Assembly: GCA_011056825.1 (NCBI GenBank)
Contig: DSBH01000266.1
Location: 1-7,543 of the forward strand
Length of the DNA: 7,543 bases
Direction: 5' to 3'
Origin: Deltaproteobacteria bacterium
GTDB taxonomy: Bacteria; Desulfobacterota; Syntrophia; Syntrophales; UBA2210
The notes under the pieces were generated by a model. The model was not told where the DNA came from. It was given only the letters and a program-made list of their open reading frames with translations, and did not search any database. Each line of letters starts with the position of its first letter. The first letter of the stretch is position 1. Shown in pieces: positions 1 through 6,225 of the stretch. The translations under genes and the position numbers were made by a program.

Positions 1-349
1 GAGTGAGGTAGAAGACGACGTGAGCATAAGCAGGGATGAATGGCGCAAAGAGCGCGGCAGCGTCGTTAAATTCAACGATTCAATGTACAGGAAACTGGTC
101 ATGGCTGGTTCGGCGGCAATGATGAGCGAAACTCCGGGTCGGATAAAGTGGCTCACCCGACCGCTGGGATACCATAACCGTTATATTTTCAAAACGCGCC
201 TTGGACTTTCGGAATCTGAAATCAGGCAACTCGAAAAGGAACGGGTGGTAGGATACTGGGACTACCGCGTGGGACAGCGTCCTCCTGTTTATTACAACAT
301 CGAGGAAGACGAATTATTTAACTATGGTGGAGAAAGCGATGCCAAGTAA
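1..349 (+). CDS. CaiB/BaiF family III CoA-transferase, C-terminal part (5' end outside window)
   Basis: The frame is open from the left edge (first full codon at base 2) to the TAA at 347-349, so this is the 3' end of a longer gene and not a 109-residue protein starting at the GTG at 20. The visible C-terminus carries RPLGYHNRYIFKTRLGLSES followed by EIRQLEKERVVGYW. This matches the usual end of CaiB/BaiF CoA-transferases, where an (A/P)xLGEHN-like segment precedes LGLSxxEIxxLxxxGVI. The family moves CoA between carboxylic acids in the cytosol through a covalent aspartyl intermediate. The catalytic domain lies upstream of the window, so activity and substrate cannot be judged. Its end overlaps the start of a second CaiB/BaiF gene, which suggests one operon and possibly two subunits of one enzyme. 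Family call is fairly firm; substrate unknown. Confidence 0.8.
   Translation, partial: SEVEDDVSISRDEWRKERGSVVKFNDSMYRKLVMAGSAAMMSETPGRIKWLTRPLGYHNRYIFKTRLGLSESEIRQLEKERVVGYWDYRVGQRPPVYYNIEEDELFNYGGESDAK
329..332 (+). promoter_or_regulatory. Ribosome binding site deciding the start of the second CoA-transferase
   Basis: GGAG ends 6 bases before ATG 339, inside the last codons of the upstream gene. The earlier ATG at 324 has only a purine-rich GAGGAA about 16 bases upstream, which is too far. This favours 339 and an 11-base gene overlap. Confidence 0.55.
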
Positions 350-1673
350 GGAAAAGGTCTATTCACGACACATGCAGAATAAGGAGGCCGCGAAACGGAT
401 ATCCGAATGGAGCAGCGTCCTTTCAGAAATCCTGACCCCCGAAGGCAAGCCTGAAGCGCTGGCGGACACGGTGGTGCTTGATCTCAGTTACGCCAACTTT
501 ACCGGACTCATAGCATCCAGCCTTTTCGCGGAAGCAGGCGCGGAAGTTATCAAAATAGAACCCCCGGAAGGCGACCCGGCCCGCCTCATGACGCCTTACG
601 GCCAGACCGTGAAGGGAACGGGCATCCCCTATATCATGGAAAGCAGGAACAAATACAATATCTGTCTCGATATTCACGATGATGAAGACAAAAACAGGTT
701 GCACGCCCTGGTACAAAAAGCCGATGTGCTCATCGAAACCTTCGAACCGGGATTGCTGGATAACCTGGGTATCGGCTACCGGCAGTTGAAAGAAATCAAT
801 CCCTCACTTGTTTATGTGGCTATAACACCTTACGGCCAATATACTGAACACGCGAAAAAACTTGCGTCCATTCCGTGGTCCGACATTACCAGCCAGGCGG
901 AATCGGGAATGGCCGCCCTCGTCGGAGCACTACCGGATGACCCCGAACCTTATAACTGGCCTACCAGGGCTGGATTTCACGCGGCGGGATACGCAAGCGC
1001 CGTTTCGGCCGTCTGTTCCGCGCTCATGGCCCTTTTTTTCAAGCGTCGCACGGGAAAAGGCCAGATGGTTGACGTTGCCACGGCTGACTCTTTTTCATCG
1101 TGTGTGGGATTTCCACCCACTATCGGCTACGTTTGGGAGAAACCCCGACCCCGCTACGGTACGCTCGACTACGGACTCTGCCCCTACGGTTTTTTCAAAT
1201 GCAAGGATGGTTACGCCGCGATCGCCTGCTTCAGAGATCAGGATTTCAGGGCCGCTCTCCGTATACTGGGACTGTGGAAAATAGAAGAGGAATGGAAAAC
1301 ACTTCTCGACCGGATCACCGACGACGTTGAAAAAGCAAAAATATTGAACCGCGAAATCGAGCGGGCCATAGCTTCCATGACATTCGATGAAATATTTAAA
1401 AAATTCCAGGCATTCAGCATCAAGGCGGCCCGGTCGAAATGGCGGGGAGGAGGCTTACCAGTCACAACTAAAATGCTACGTCCGCGGGAGGTCCTGGAAG
1501 TTGATCACTGGAAAGCGAGAAACACCTTTTTCAAGGTAGATGATCAATACTACGGCATATTCCAGGTCCCCATAACGGGCAAAATGTCAAAGACACCGCT
1601 GCGGATCAAAAGAATTTCCGCACGTGTTGGTGAAGACACGGATCATGTATTTAAAAAATACGGCATAAAATAG
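339..1673 (+). CDS. CaiB/BaiF family III CoA-transferase, catalytic Asp apparently missing
   Basis: Start chosen at ATG 339 (444 aa) because GGAG at 329-332 sits 6 bases before it; ATG 324 (449 aa) has no well-spaced ribosome binding site. Numbering below is from 324. The CaiB fold is recognisable throughout: VVLDLSYANFTGLIASSLFA (50-69) then AEVIKIEPPEGDPAR (73-87) near the N-terminus, ADVLIETFEPG (133-143), VYVAITPYG (163-171), RRTGKGQMVDVATADS (241-256), and a C-terminal PLRIKRISARVGEDTDHVF. The length is normal for the family. In active members an Asp lies 21 residues before the TGxGQ motif; here that position is Gly222, and no Asp occurs between 207 and 249. The protein may therefore be a non-catalytic partner, as reported for one subunit of benzylsuccinate CoA-transferase (BbsE beside BbsF). 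Its start overlaps the preceding CaiB/BaiF gene by 11 bases, so translational coupling and a heteromeric enzyme are plausible. Substrate unknown. Confidence 0.9.
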   Translation: MPSKEKVYSRHMQNKEAAKRISEWSSVLSEILTPEGKPEALADTVVLDLSYANFTGLIASSLFAEAGAEVIKIEPPEGDPARLMTPYGQTVKGTGIPYIMESRNKYNICLDIHDDEDKNRLHALVQKADVLIETFEPGLLDNLGIGYRQLKEINPSLVYVAITPYGQYTEHAKKLASIPWSDITSQAESGMAALVGALPDDPEPYNWPTRAGFHAAGYASAVSAVCSALMALFFKRRTGKGQMVDVATADSFSSCVGFPPTIGYVWEKPRPRYGTLDYGLCPYGFFKCKDGYAAIACFRDQDFRAALRILGLWKIEEEWKTLLDRITDDVEKAKILNREIERAIASMTFDEIFKKFQAFSIKAARSKWRGGGLPVTTKMLRPREVLEVDHWKARNTFFKVDDQYYGIFQVPITGKMSKTPLRIKRISARVGEDTDHVFKKYGIK

Positions 1674-1750
1674 GGGTGTCCATTTTACGGGCCATTTCCC
1701 CGCTCCGGAAGACAAGACGGACATGTAGAGTATTCCTCTCATGGAAGGAA

Positions 1751-1779
1751 TTGCCACAAAAGAAAAAATAAGGTATGGG
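1751..1779 (+). promoter_or_regulatory. Possible weak sigma-70-type promoter in front of the carboxyltransferase gene
   Basis: In the 183-base gap between the second CoA-transferase and the carboxyltransferase there is TTGCCA (1751-1756), a 17-base A-rich spacer and TATGGG (1774-1779). The -35 is good but the -10 matches only three consensus positions, so this is a weak candidate. The gap holds no convincing terminator, and read-through from the CoA-transferases is equally possible. An ATTCCT/AGGAAT inverted repeat nearby (about 1729-1752) has no following T-run. Confidence 0.2.
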
Positions 1780-1856
1780 TGCACTTTTCGCGTCCCCGTG
1801 ATTTCTTTTAAATCCACGGAGAGGCGTTTTTCACATTATCCCCGGAGAGTGAATCA

Positions 1857-3458
1857 ATGAGTGACAGGATAAAGAAGCAGGTAGACCCCGATGAAATCAG
1901 ACCGGAACTGGCGGAAGTAATCGAACGCCGCAACCTGACCCGCGATGAAGGGCGGCCCGACGCTGTAAAGAAACGCCGTAAGCAGGGACACCGTATGATA
2001 CGGGAAAACATCGCCGACCTGTTCGACAACGATGATACGATTGAATACGGCGCGTTCACGCTCGCGGCGCAACGCAGCCGGGTTCCCATGAACGACCTCA
2101 TCCGCAGGACTCCCGGCGACGGGCTCGTCGCCGAGGTGGGATCGGTAAACAGCGACATGTTCGAACCGTCGAAGAGCCGCTGCCTTGCCATCGGCTACGA
2201 TTATACCGTTCTCGCCGGCACCCAGGGATGGTTTAATCACAAGAAGAAAGACCGCGTGCTCGAGCTTGCCTACGAGTGGAGGCTGCCCCTGGTCCTGTTC
2301 GCCGAAGGCGGAGGCGGTCGGCCCGGCGACGTGGACATGATGGAAATTATCGTGGCGGGTCTTGAGTTCAAGTCCTTTTCACATATTGCCAGGCTGAGCG
2401 GCCTGGTCCCGGTGGTAGGCGTCGTAACGGGCCGCTGTTTCGCCGGCAACGCCGCGCTGCTGGGCTGTTGCGATGTTATCATTGCCACGAAGGATTCCAA
2501 CATCGGCATGGCGGGCCCGGCCATGATCGAGGGCGGCGGCCTGGGCGTCTTCGCGCCCGAAGAAATAGGACCGATCGAGGTGCAGACCGCGGACGGTGTT
2601 GTAGATGTCGTCGCCGAAGACGACGCCGACGCCGTGGCCAAAACAAAGAAGTATCTGTCGTATTTCCAGGGAGACCTGCCGGACTGGGACTGCGCCGATC
2701 AGCGGCTCTTGCGGCATTCGATACCGAAAAGCAGGAGGCGGGCCTATGACGTCAGGAAAGTCATACACCTGCTGGCCGACACCGATTCGGTTCTCGAGTT
2801 ACGGCGTGAATTCGGAGTGGGCATCGTCACCGCGCTCGTGAGGATCGAGGGAAAGCCTTTCGGCCTGATAGCGAACAACACGCTTCATCTGGCAGGCGCG
2901 ATAGACTCGGACGGCGCCGACAAAATCGCCCGGTTTGTCCAGTTGTGCGATGCCTTCGATATTCCCATGATCATTCTCATAGACACCCCCGGGTTCATGG
3001 TCGGACCCGAAGCGGAGAAAACAGCCCAGGTCCGTCATTTCTGTCGCATCTTCATGAACGCGGTCAATTCCGATATACCTCTGTTCAGCATCGTGTTGCG
3101 GCGAGGATATGGTCTCGGGGCAATGGCCATGGCCGGCGGAAGTTTTCAAAACTCTGATTTTATCGTCTCCTGGCCCACGGGTGAATTCGGCGGCATGGGA
3201 CTTGAAGGCGCCGTACGATTGGGATTCAAGAAGGAACTGGACGCCATCGAGGACCCGGAAAAAAGGCAGAAGCGCTACGAAGAACTCGTGGCGCTTCACT
3301 ACGAACACGGCAAGGCGCTCAACATGGCGGCCTGTCTCGAGATCGACGATGTTATCGATCCCGTCGACACCCGCCACTGGATCATGCGCGGATTGCGGGC
3401 CCAGCCCGAGCTCCCGGTGCGCACCGGCAAGAAACGGCCCCGCGTCGACAGCTGGTAA
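1857..3458 (+). CDS. Acyl-CoA carboxylase/decarboxylase carboxyltransferase subunit (PccB/GcdA-like)
   Basis: A 533-aa carboxyltransferase of the biotin-dependent acyl-CoA carboxylase superfamily, with two crotonase-like halves and normal length. ATG 1857 is preceded by GGAGAG at 1844-1849 with 7-base spacing. N-half: a family-typical leader (DAVKKRRKQGHRMIRENIADLF, 35-56), then AEGGGGRPGD (149-158), SGLVPVVGVVTGRCFAGNAA (181-200), GPAMIEGGGLGVFAPEEIGP (219-238) and DGVVDVVAEDDADAVA (246-261). C-half: FGLIANN (335-341), LAGAIDSDGADKIARFV (345-361), IPMIILIDTPGF (369-380) and RRGYGLGAMAMAG (415-427), the expected second oxyanion-hole region. The first oxyanion-hole motif of PccB (SGGARIQEG) is replaced by the glycine-rich EGGGGRPGD. 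The enzyme moves CO2 between biotin and an acyl-CoA. No biotin carboxylase or carrier gene lies in the window, so the direction (carboxylation or decarboxylation) and substrate are open. The CoA-transferases upstream point to a shared acyl-CoA pathway. Confidence 0.9.
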   Translation: MSDRIKKQVDPDEIRPELAEVIERRNLTRDEGRPDAVKKRRKQGHRMIRENIADLFDNDDTIEYGAFTLAAQRSRVPMNDLIRRTPGDGLVAEVGSVNSDMFEPSKSRCLAIGYDYTVLAGTQGWFNHKKKDRVLELAYEWRLPLVLFAEGGGGRPGDVDMMEIIVAGLEFKSFSHIARLSGLVPVVGVVTGRCFAGNAALLGCCDVIIATKDSNIGMAGPAMIEGGGLGVFAPEEIGPIEVQTADGVVDVVAEDDADAVAKTKKYLSYFQGDLPDWDCADQRLLRHSIPKSRRRAYDVRKVIHLLADTDSVLELRREFGVGIVTALVRIEGKPFGLIANNTLHLAGAIDSDGADKIARFVQLCDAFDIPMIILIDTPGFMVGPEAEKTAQVRHFCRIFMNAVNSDIPLFSIVLRRGYGLGAMAMAGGSFQNSDFIVSWPTGEFGGMGLEGAVRLGFKKELDAIEDPEKRQKRYEELVALHYEHGKALNMAACLEIDDVIDPVDTRHWIMRGLRAQPELPVRTGKKRPRVDSW

Positions 3459-3467
3459 CCCCGGCGA

Positions 3468-4133
3468 TCAGCCTGAGAGGCGTGACGAATCATCAAGATC
3501 GCGCCGCGCCGCCAGGAGCCGGTGGACCGCCGTTATGTTTGTGGCAACCGCCATAAACCACACAACGAAAACGAGGGGAACTTCCGAATAACCGGGGAAC
3601 CATATCGCCGCGAGCGGCGCCGACAGCGACGCGGCGGCGAGGAGCAGTATCCGTTCCGGACGCTGCATGAAACCGACCACGCGGATCGTTCCCAGCGATT
3701 CGGCCCGTGCCTTCACGTAACTCACCAGGTAGGACCCCGCCAGCGCCAGGAGCAGACCGTAAAATGTCAGTCCCTGGCGGTAATAAACGAGCAATCCGGC
3801 GAATATGAGAAAATCGGCGAGACGATCCGCGCTGGAATCGAGCAGTGCCCCGAATCGGGTGGTCCTGCCTTGAAGGCGGGCAACGGTCCCGTCCAGCGTG
3901 TCAAGAAGCCCCGACAGGAGAAGGGCCAGGCCGCCGAGAAAAAAACAGCCGACCGCGAAGAGAAAGAAAACACCCAGGGAAACCAGGAGCGAAAGCAGAG
4001 TCAGGGTGTTCGGAGAAAAAGAACTATTCGCCAGCGGTCGGACTGCTTTTCCAATCACTGCATAATATGTTTTTACGACGTATTCTCTCATGCCATCGTT
4101 CCAGCCCGTGTCGAAAATCGCCCCGCCCCGCAA
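3468..4133 (-). CDS. CDP-alcohol phosphatidyltransferase (PgsA / phosphatidylinositol-phosphate-synthase-like)
   Basis: An integral membrane enzyme that displaces CMP from a CDP-diacylglycerol-type donor with an alcohol acceptor. The family signature D(x)2DG(x)2AR(x)8G(x)3D(x)3D is intact: D78, D81, G82, A85, R86, G95, D99 and D103 (numbering from 4133), supplying the metal-binding aspartates. Hydrophobic helices lie around 44-77, 106-116, 122-138, 161-177 and 185-198. SYVKARAESLG (138-148) and QRPER (157-161) recall the phosphatidylinositol-phosphate-synthase branch more than glycerol-3-phosphate PgsA, but the acceptor cannot be fixed. Start is uncertain: TTG 4133 has a strong GGAGG six bases upstream, whereas ATG 4091 (207 aa) gives the usual family N-terminal length but only a weak GGAA. 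It is the last gene of the leftward group and ends 9 bases from the convergent carboxyltransferase gene. Confidence 0.88.
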   Translation of the reverse strand: MRGGAIFDTGWNDGMREYVVKTYYAVIGKAVRPLANSSFSPNTLTLLSLLVSLGVFFLFAVGCFFLGGLALLLSGLLDTLDGTVARLQGRTTRFGALLDSSADRLADFLIFAGLLVYYRQGLTFYGLLLALAGSYLVSYVKARAESLGTIRVVGFMQRPERILLLAAASLSAPLAAIWFPGYSEVPLVFVVWFMAVATNITAVHRLLAARRDLDDSSRLSG

Positions 4134-4267
4134 ATAGTCCCTCCGCCCGTCATCATGGGCGGAAATGACTGTATAGCCGCCATGATGTCACAACTCGTAC
4201 AAGAAATACGCCATGAACCGAATCTCGTGACCTGCGGCGCGACGGTCCATACGGTGAATCCGTTCAT
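4088..4267 (-). CDS. Possible small ORF (59 aa) linking mltA and the phosphatidyltransferase gene
   Basis: An ATG at 4267 overlaps the mltA stop codon as ATGA. The frame runs 59 codons to a TGA at 4090-4088 that overlaps the ATG 4091 of the phosphatidyltransferase as a second ATGA. The peptide (starting MNGFTVWTVAPQVTRF, with a CTSC pair at 24-27 and Gly-rich GGGTICGAG near the end) matches no family I recognise. It has no predicted membrane segment or signal. No good ribosome binding site precedes the ATG (AAGAAA only), and the codon choice shows no clear coding bias. It could be a real coupled small gene or simply an open stretch in an intergenic spacer; I lean to the latter. Confidence 0.2.
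   Translation of the reverse strand: MNGFTVWTVAPQVTRFGSWRISCTSCDIMAAIQSFPPMMTGGGTICGAGRFSTRAGTMA
4140..4162 (-). promoter_or_regulatory. Strong Shine-Dalgarno beside a hairpin, upstream of the phosphatidyltransferase TTG start
   Basis: On the - strand, GGAGG (4144-4140) lies six bases before TTG 4133. Its first two bases are also the end of the 3' arm of a perfect 6-bp inverted repeat: arms CCGCCC/GGGCGG at 4162-4157 and 4148-4143, with an 8-base loop. The hairpin could partly mask the ribosome binding site, or the GGAGG could be fortuitous and the real start be ATG 4091. No T-run follows, so it is not an intrinsic terminator. Confidence 0.4.
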
Positions 4268-5646
4268 CGTTTCTTTACCAGGAAATAAAGCTGTCCGTAT
4301 TCTTTCATGTACCCGGCGATGAGGCCCGCTTCGTCGCCGGTTCCCCAGAAGAGATCCACCCGCCCCGGTCCCTTGATGGCGCCTCCCGCGTCCTGATTGA
4401 GCACCAGGCGCGAGAAGGGTTTCCAGAATGAGATCTCGCCGGCATCGGAAAAGAACGGGCGCTTCAGGGAAATCAGTGCTATCGCGCCGCGGGGGAAAAA
4501 GGCGGGATCGGTGGCTATCGTTCGACCCGCCGTCACGGGCACGCCGAGGGCGCCCCGCGGACCTTCTTCAACGACCCTGAAAAAAATATAGCTCTCATTG
4601 TGCGCCAGGAGCGACATCACGTCGTCTCCGCTGGTGGATTGAAGATAATTTTTTATGCCCCGCAGGGACATCTCGGCCAGGGCGAGAACGCCCTTTTGTG
4701 CCAGGTGCCGCCCCAGGCTTCGATAGGGGCGGCCGTTCCAGGTATCGTAACTGACCTGGATAGACTCCCCATTCTCAAAAATGATAGTCCCCGATCCCTG
4801 AATATGCATGAAAAACAGTTCCACCGGGTCGTCGGTCCAGGCGATTTCCAGCCCGCGTCCTTCGAGGCGTCCTTCAATGTCGATCTCGCTCCTGGTAAAA
4901 TAGGGAAGCACGTCGCCGTTCTCTACGCGCGCGATGATCCTTTCGTCGGCAAACTTCTCGTGAAACCCGCCAAGGTCGATAATGGTGTGATCATCGGGTG
5001 TGCGATAGACGGGATGCCGGTATCGGTCTGTTCTGACTCGCGATCCCCTGAGAACGGGTTCGTAGTACCCGGTGAATAAAACGTTTCCATCCCCGCTCGT
5101 TCCCGTGCACTGGTAAAGATCGAATGATCCCATCAGCCGACGGCGCAGGTCGCCCGTGTTTTCCGTCGTCGCGACGATATCGCGCAACAGGAGCAGCGAA
5201 TCTTTCATTTCCTGCAGGCTGTAGACAGTATTTCCGAATTGAAAAGTGGTATTCTCGGGAAGCCGGCCGTAGTACACGAGACTTCGATCAACAGCAATCA
5301 GAAGAGAGTCCCGGTCCATGTCGTCGGAAAAATCGGGCCACCAGCCGGGGTCTACGAGGACGAGGTGTTCCGGCTCGGCTTCCGCGACCGGACGAGGTTT
5401 CGGCCCGACGGCGCAACCGGCCGCCAGGACGGCGATCAACGCGAAAATCGCAAGTCCCGCGATGACTCCGGCGTGGCGTGAGACCTTTGCGCGACCCTTT
5501 TTCCCGTCATTCCGGACAGCACTTGATAGTACCGGATGACGGCTCGCGTGTCCGTCAGGGTATTCTCCGGCATGACGAAATTGCCGGTTTTGTGAGGTTC
5601 TGCAATAAAGGTCTCGGTATTTGTACGTATCTTCCCCCATCCTCAT
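4264..5646 (-). CDS. mltA: MltA-type membrane-bound lytic murein transglycosylase, lipoprotein
   Basis: Cleaves the MurNAc-GlcNAc bond of peptidoglycan to give 1,6-anhydromuropeptides, anchored by lipid on the periplasmic side. The 460-aa product has a basic stretch (KKGRAKVSRH, 49-58), a hydrophobic core and a lipobox LAAGC with Cys78. Ala follows the Cys, so outer-membrane sorting is expected. The MltA domain shows FTGYYEPVLRGSR (191-203), PYFTRSEID (248-256), FFMHIQGSG (278-286), SYIFFR (352-357) and GALGVPVTAGRTIATDP (365-381). The C-terminal 3D domain has NQDAGGAIKGPGRVDLFWG (417-435) then TGDEAG; Asp431 matches the catalytic Asp308 of E. coli MltA. ATG 5646 overlaps the stop of the acetyltransferase gene as ATGA and has no clear ribosome binding site, implying coupled translation; ATG 5640 is the alternative. 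Oddly, about 50 residues precede the signal peptide, no start codon lies between 5640 and the lipobox, and part of this leader is a palindromic repeat. Confidence 0.9.
   Translation of the reverse strand: MRMGEDTYKYRDLYCRTSQNRQFRHAGEYPDGHASRHPVLSSAVRNDGKKGRAKVSRHAGVIAGLAIFALIAVLAAGCAVGPKPRPVAEAEPEHLVLVDPGWWPDFSDDMDRDSLLIAVDRSLVYYGRLPENTTFQFGNTVYSLQEMKDSLLLLRDIVATTENTGDLRRRLMGSFDLYQCTGTSGDGNVLFTGYYEPVLRGSRVRTDRYRHPVYRTPDDHTIIDLGGFHEKFADERIIARVENGDVLPYFTRSEIDIEGRLEGRGLEIAWTDDPVELFFMHIQGSGTIIFENGESIQVSYDTWNGRPYRSLGRHLAQKGVLALAEMSLRGIKNYLQSTSGDDVMSLLAHNESYIFFRVVEEGPRGALGVPVTAGRTIATDPAFFPRGAIALISLKRPFFSDAGEISFWKPFSRLVLNQDAGGAIKGPGRVDLFWGTGDEAGLIAGYMKEYGQLYFLVKKR
5504..5577. repeat. REP/BIME-like double palindrome inside the mltA 5' coding region
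   Basis: Two back-to-back imperfect palindromes. The first has arms CCGTCATTCCGG (5504-5515) and CCGGATGACGG (5532-5542), complementary except for one bulged T. The second has CGTCA (5553-5557) and TGACG (5573-5577) within TCCGTCAGGG and CTCCGGCATGACG. The outermost arms (5505-5515 and 5567-5577) also match as an inverted pair at 10 of 11 positions. The GTCATTCCGG/CCGGAATGAC pattern resembles short palindromic elements scattered through many proteobacterial genomes. No second full copy is seen in this window. Read from the - strand it is open and lies in the mltA frame, coding for residues about 24-48. Confidence 0.6.
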
Positions 5647-6101
5647 GGTTCAATGATCATCGGAATTTCGTCGCAGTAATCAGGATACTTGGGACACTTC
5701 ATGCATTCCGTCCAGATCTTTTCGGGAAGTGTCGCGCGGTCGACCTCGATGAATCCCATGCTCTTGAAAAACAGTTCCTGGTTGGTCAGGGTGAAAATGC
5801 GATACAGGTCAAGGGTGATGGCTTCGGAAATGCAGGCTTCAACAAGTTTCGTGGCGATTCCTTTGCGCCGGTACTCCGGCGCCACGAAGAGCGACCGCAC
5901 TTCCGCGAGGTTCTCCCAGAATATGTGCATGGCGCAGACGCCCACGACCGTCTTGCCGTCATTGGGGCAATAGACAAAATAGTCCCGCAGGAAGCCGTAC
6001 AACTCCATGAGGGACCGGGGAAGCATCTCCCCCCGGCGGGCCGAATCGTTTATCATGCGGTGAATATATTTAACGTCGCTTACTTTTGCTTTACGAAGCA
6101 T
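5643..6101 (-). CDS. GNAT family N-acetyltransferase, N-acetylglutamate-synthase-like (short ArgA type)
   Basis: A 152-aa single-domain GNAT protein using acetyl-CoA in the cytosol. Motif A is LAEVRSLFVAPEYRRKGIATKLVEAC (65-90), with the CoA pyrophosphate loop R78xxG81xA83. FFKSMGF (111-117) is motif B. The lead segment GEMLPRSLMELYGFLRDYFVY (24-44) and the tail LPEKIWTECMKCPKYPDYCDE (125-145) are typical of short proteins annotated as N-acetylglutamate synthases, which make the first intermediate of arginine synthesis; this substrate is inference from family resemblance. The tail carries Cys133, Cys136 and Cys143, possibly a metal site. ATG 6101 has AAGGA about 8 bases upstream. The gene follows the recN terminator by roughly 90 bases and overlaps mltA by 4 bases. 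Confidence 0.82.
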   Translation of the reverse strand: MLRKAKVSDVKYIHRMINDSARRGEMLPRSLMELYGFLRDYFVYCPNDGKTVVGVCAMHIFWENLAEVRSLFVAPEYRRKGIATKLVEACISEAITLDLYRIFTLTNQELFFKSMGFIEVDRATLPEKIWTECMKCPKYPDYCDEIPMIIEP

Positions 6102-6194
6102 GGGCCGAATCCTTCTGTTATAATAATTGCCTGTCCGGAAGAAGCGGGCACACCGGCCCCGCGCCCTCGAGACCCCGACTCATTTCTTTTCAAC

Positions 6195-6225
6195 AAAAAA
6201 AGAACCTCCGGCCTCACCCGGCCGG
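6195..6225 (-). terminator. Likely intrinsic terminator overlapping the end of recN
   Basis: Read on the - strand: a perfect 6-bp GC stem, CCGGCC (6225-6220) and GGCCGG (6213-6208), with a 6-base loop, then AGGTTC and a run of seven T (6201-6195). The loop contains the recN stop codon, so the hairpin begins within the last codons. The T-run starts 6 bases after the stem, partly bridged by TT, which weakens it slightly. It would separate recN transcription from the acetyltransferase-mltA group. Confidence 0.55.

Noticed and set aside
20..349. A self-contained 109-aa protein from GTG 20
   Set aside because: The frame is open to the window edge and the content is the conserved C-terminus of a much longer CoA-transferase.
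1674..1712. GGGG...CCCC repeat after the second CoA-transferase as a terminator
   Set aside because: Only four base pairs, a long loop and no T-run.
2799..3377. 192-codon - strand ORF
   Set aside because: Complementary to conserved carboxyltransferase motifs; His/Asp/Val-rich shadow product.
3456..3485. Bidirectional terminator between the convergent genes
   Set aside because: The 9-base gap and flanks give only a tiny CCT/AGG palindrome and no T-run on either strand.
3522..4322. 266-codon + strand ORF
   Set aside because: Antisense to the phosphatidyltransferase, whose full signature motif is intact. The + strand product is low-complexity, Arg/Gln/Glu-rich and unlike any family.
6102..6140. 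TATTATAA-like -10 element just before the acetyltransferase gene
   Set aside because: No matching -35 at the right distance, and a start site 7 bases downstream would fall within the ribosome binding site.
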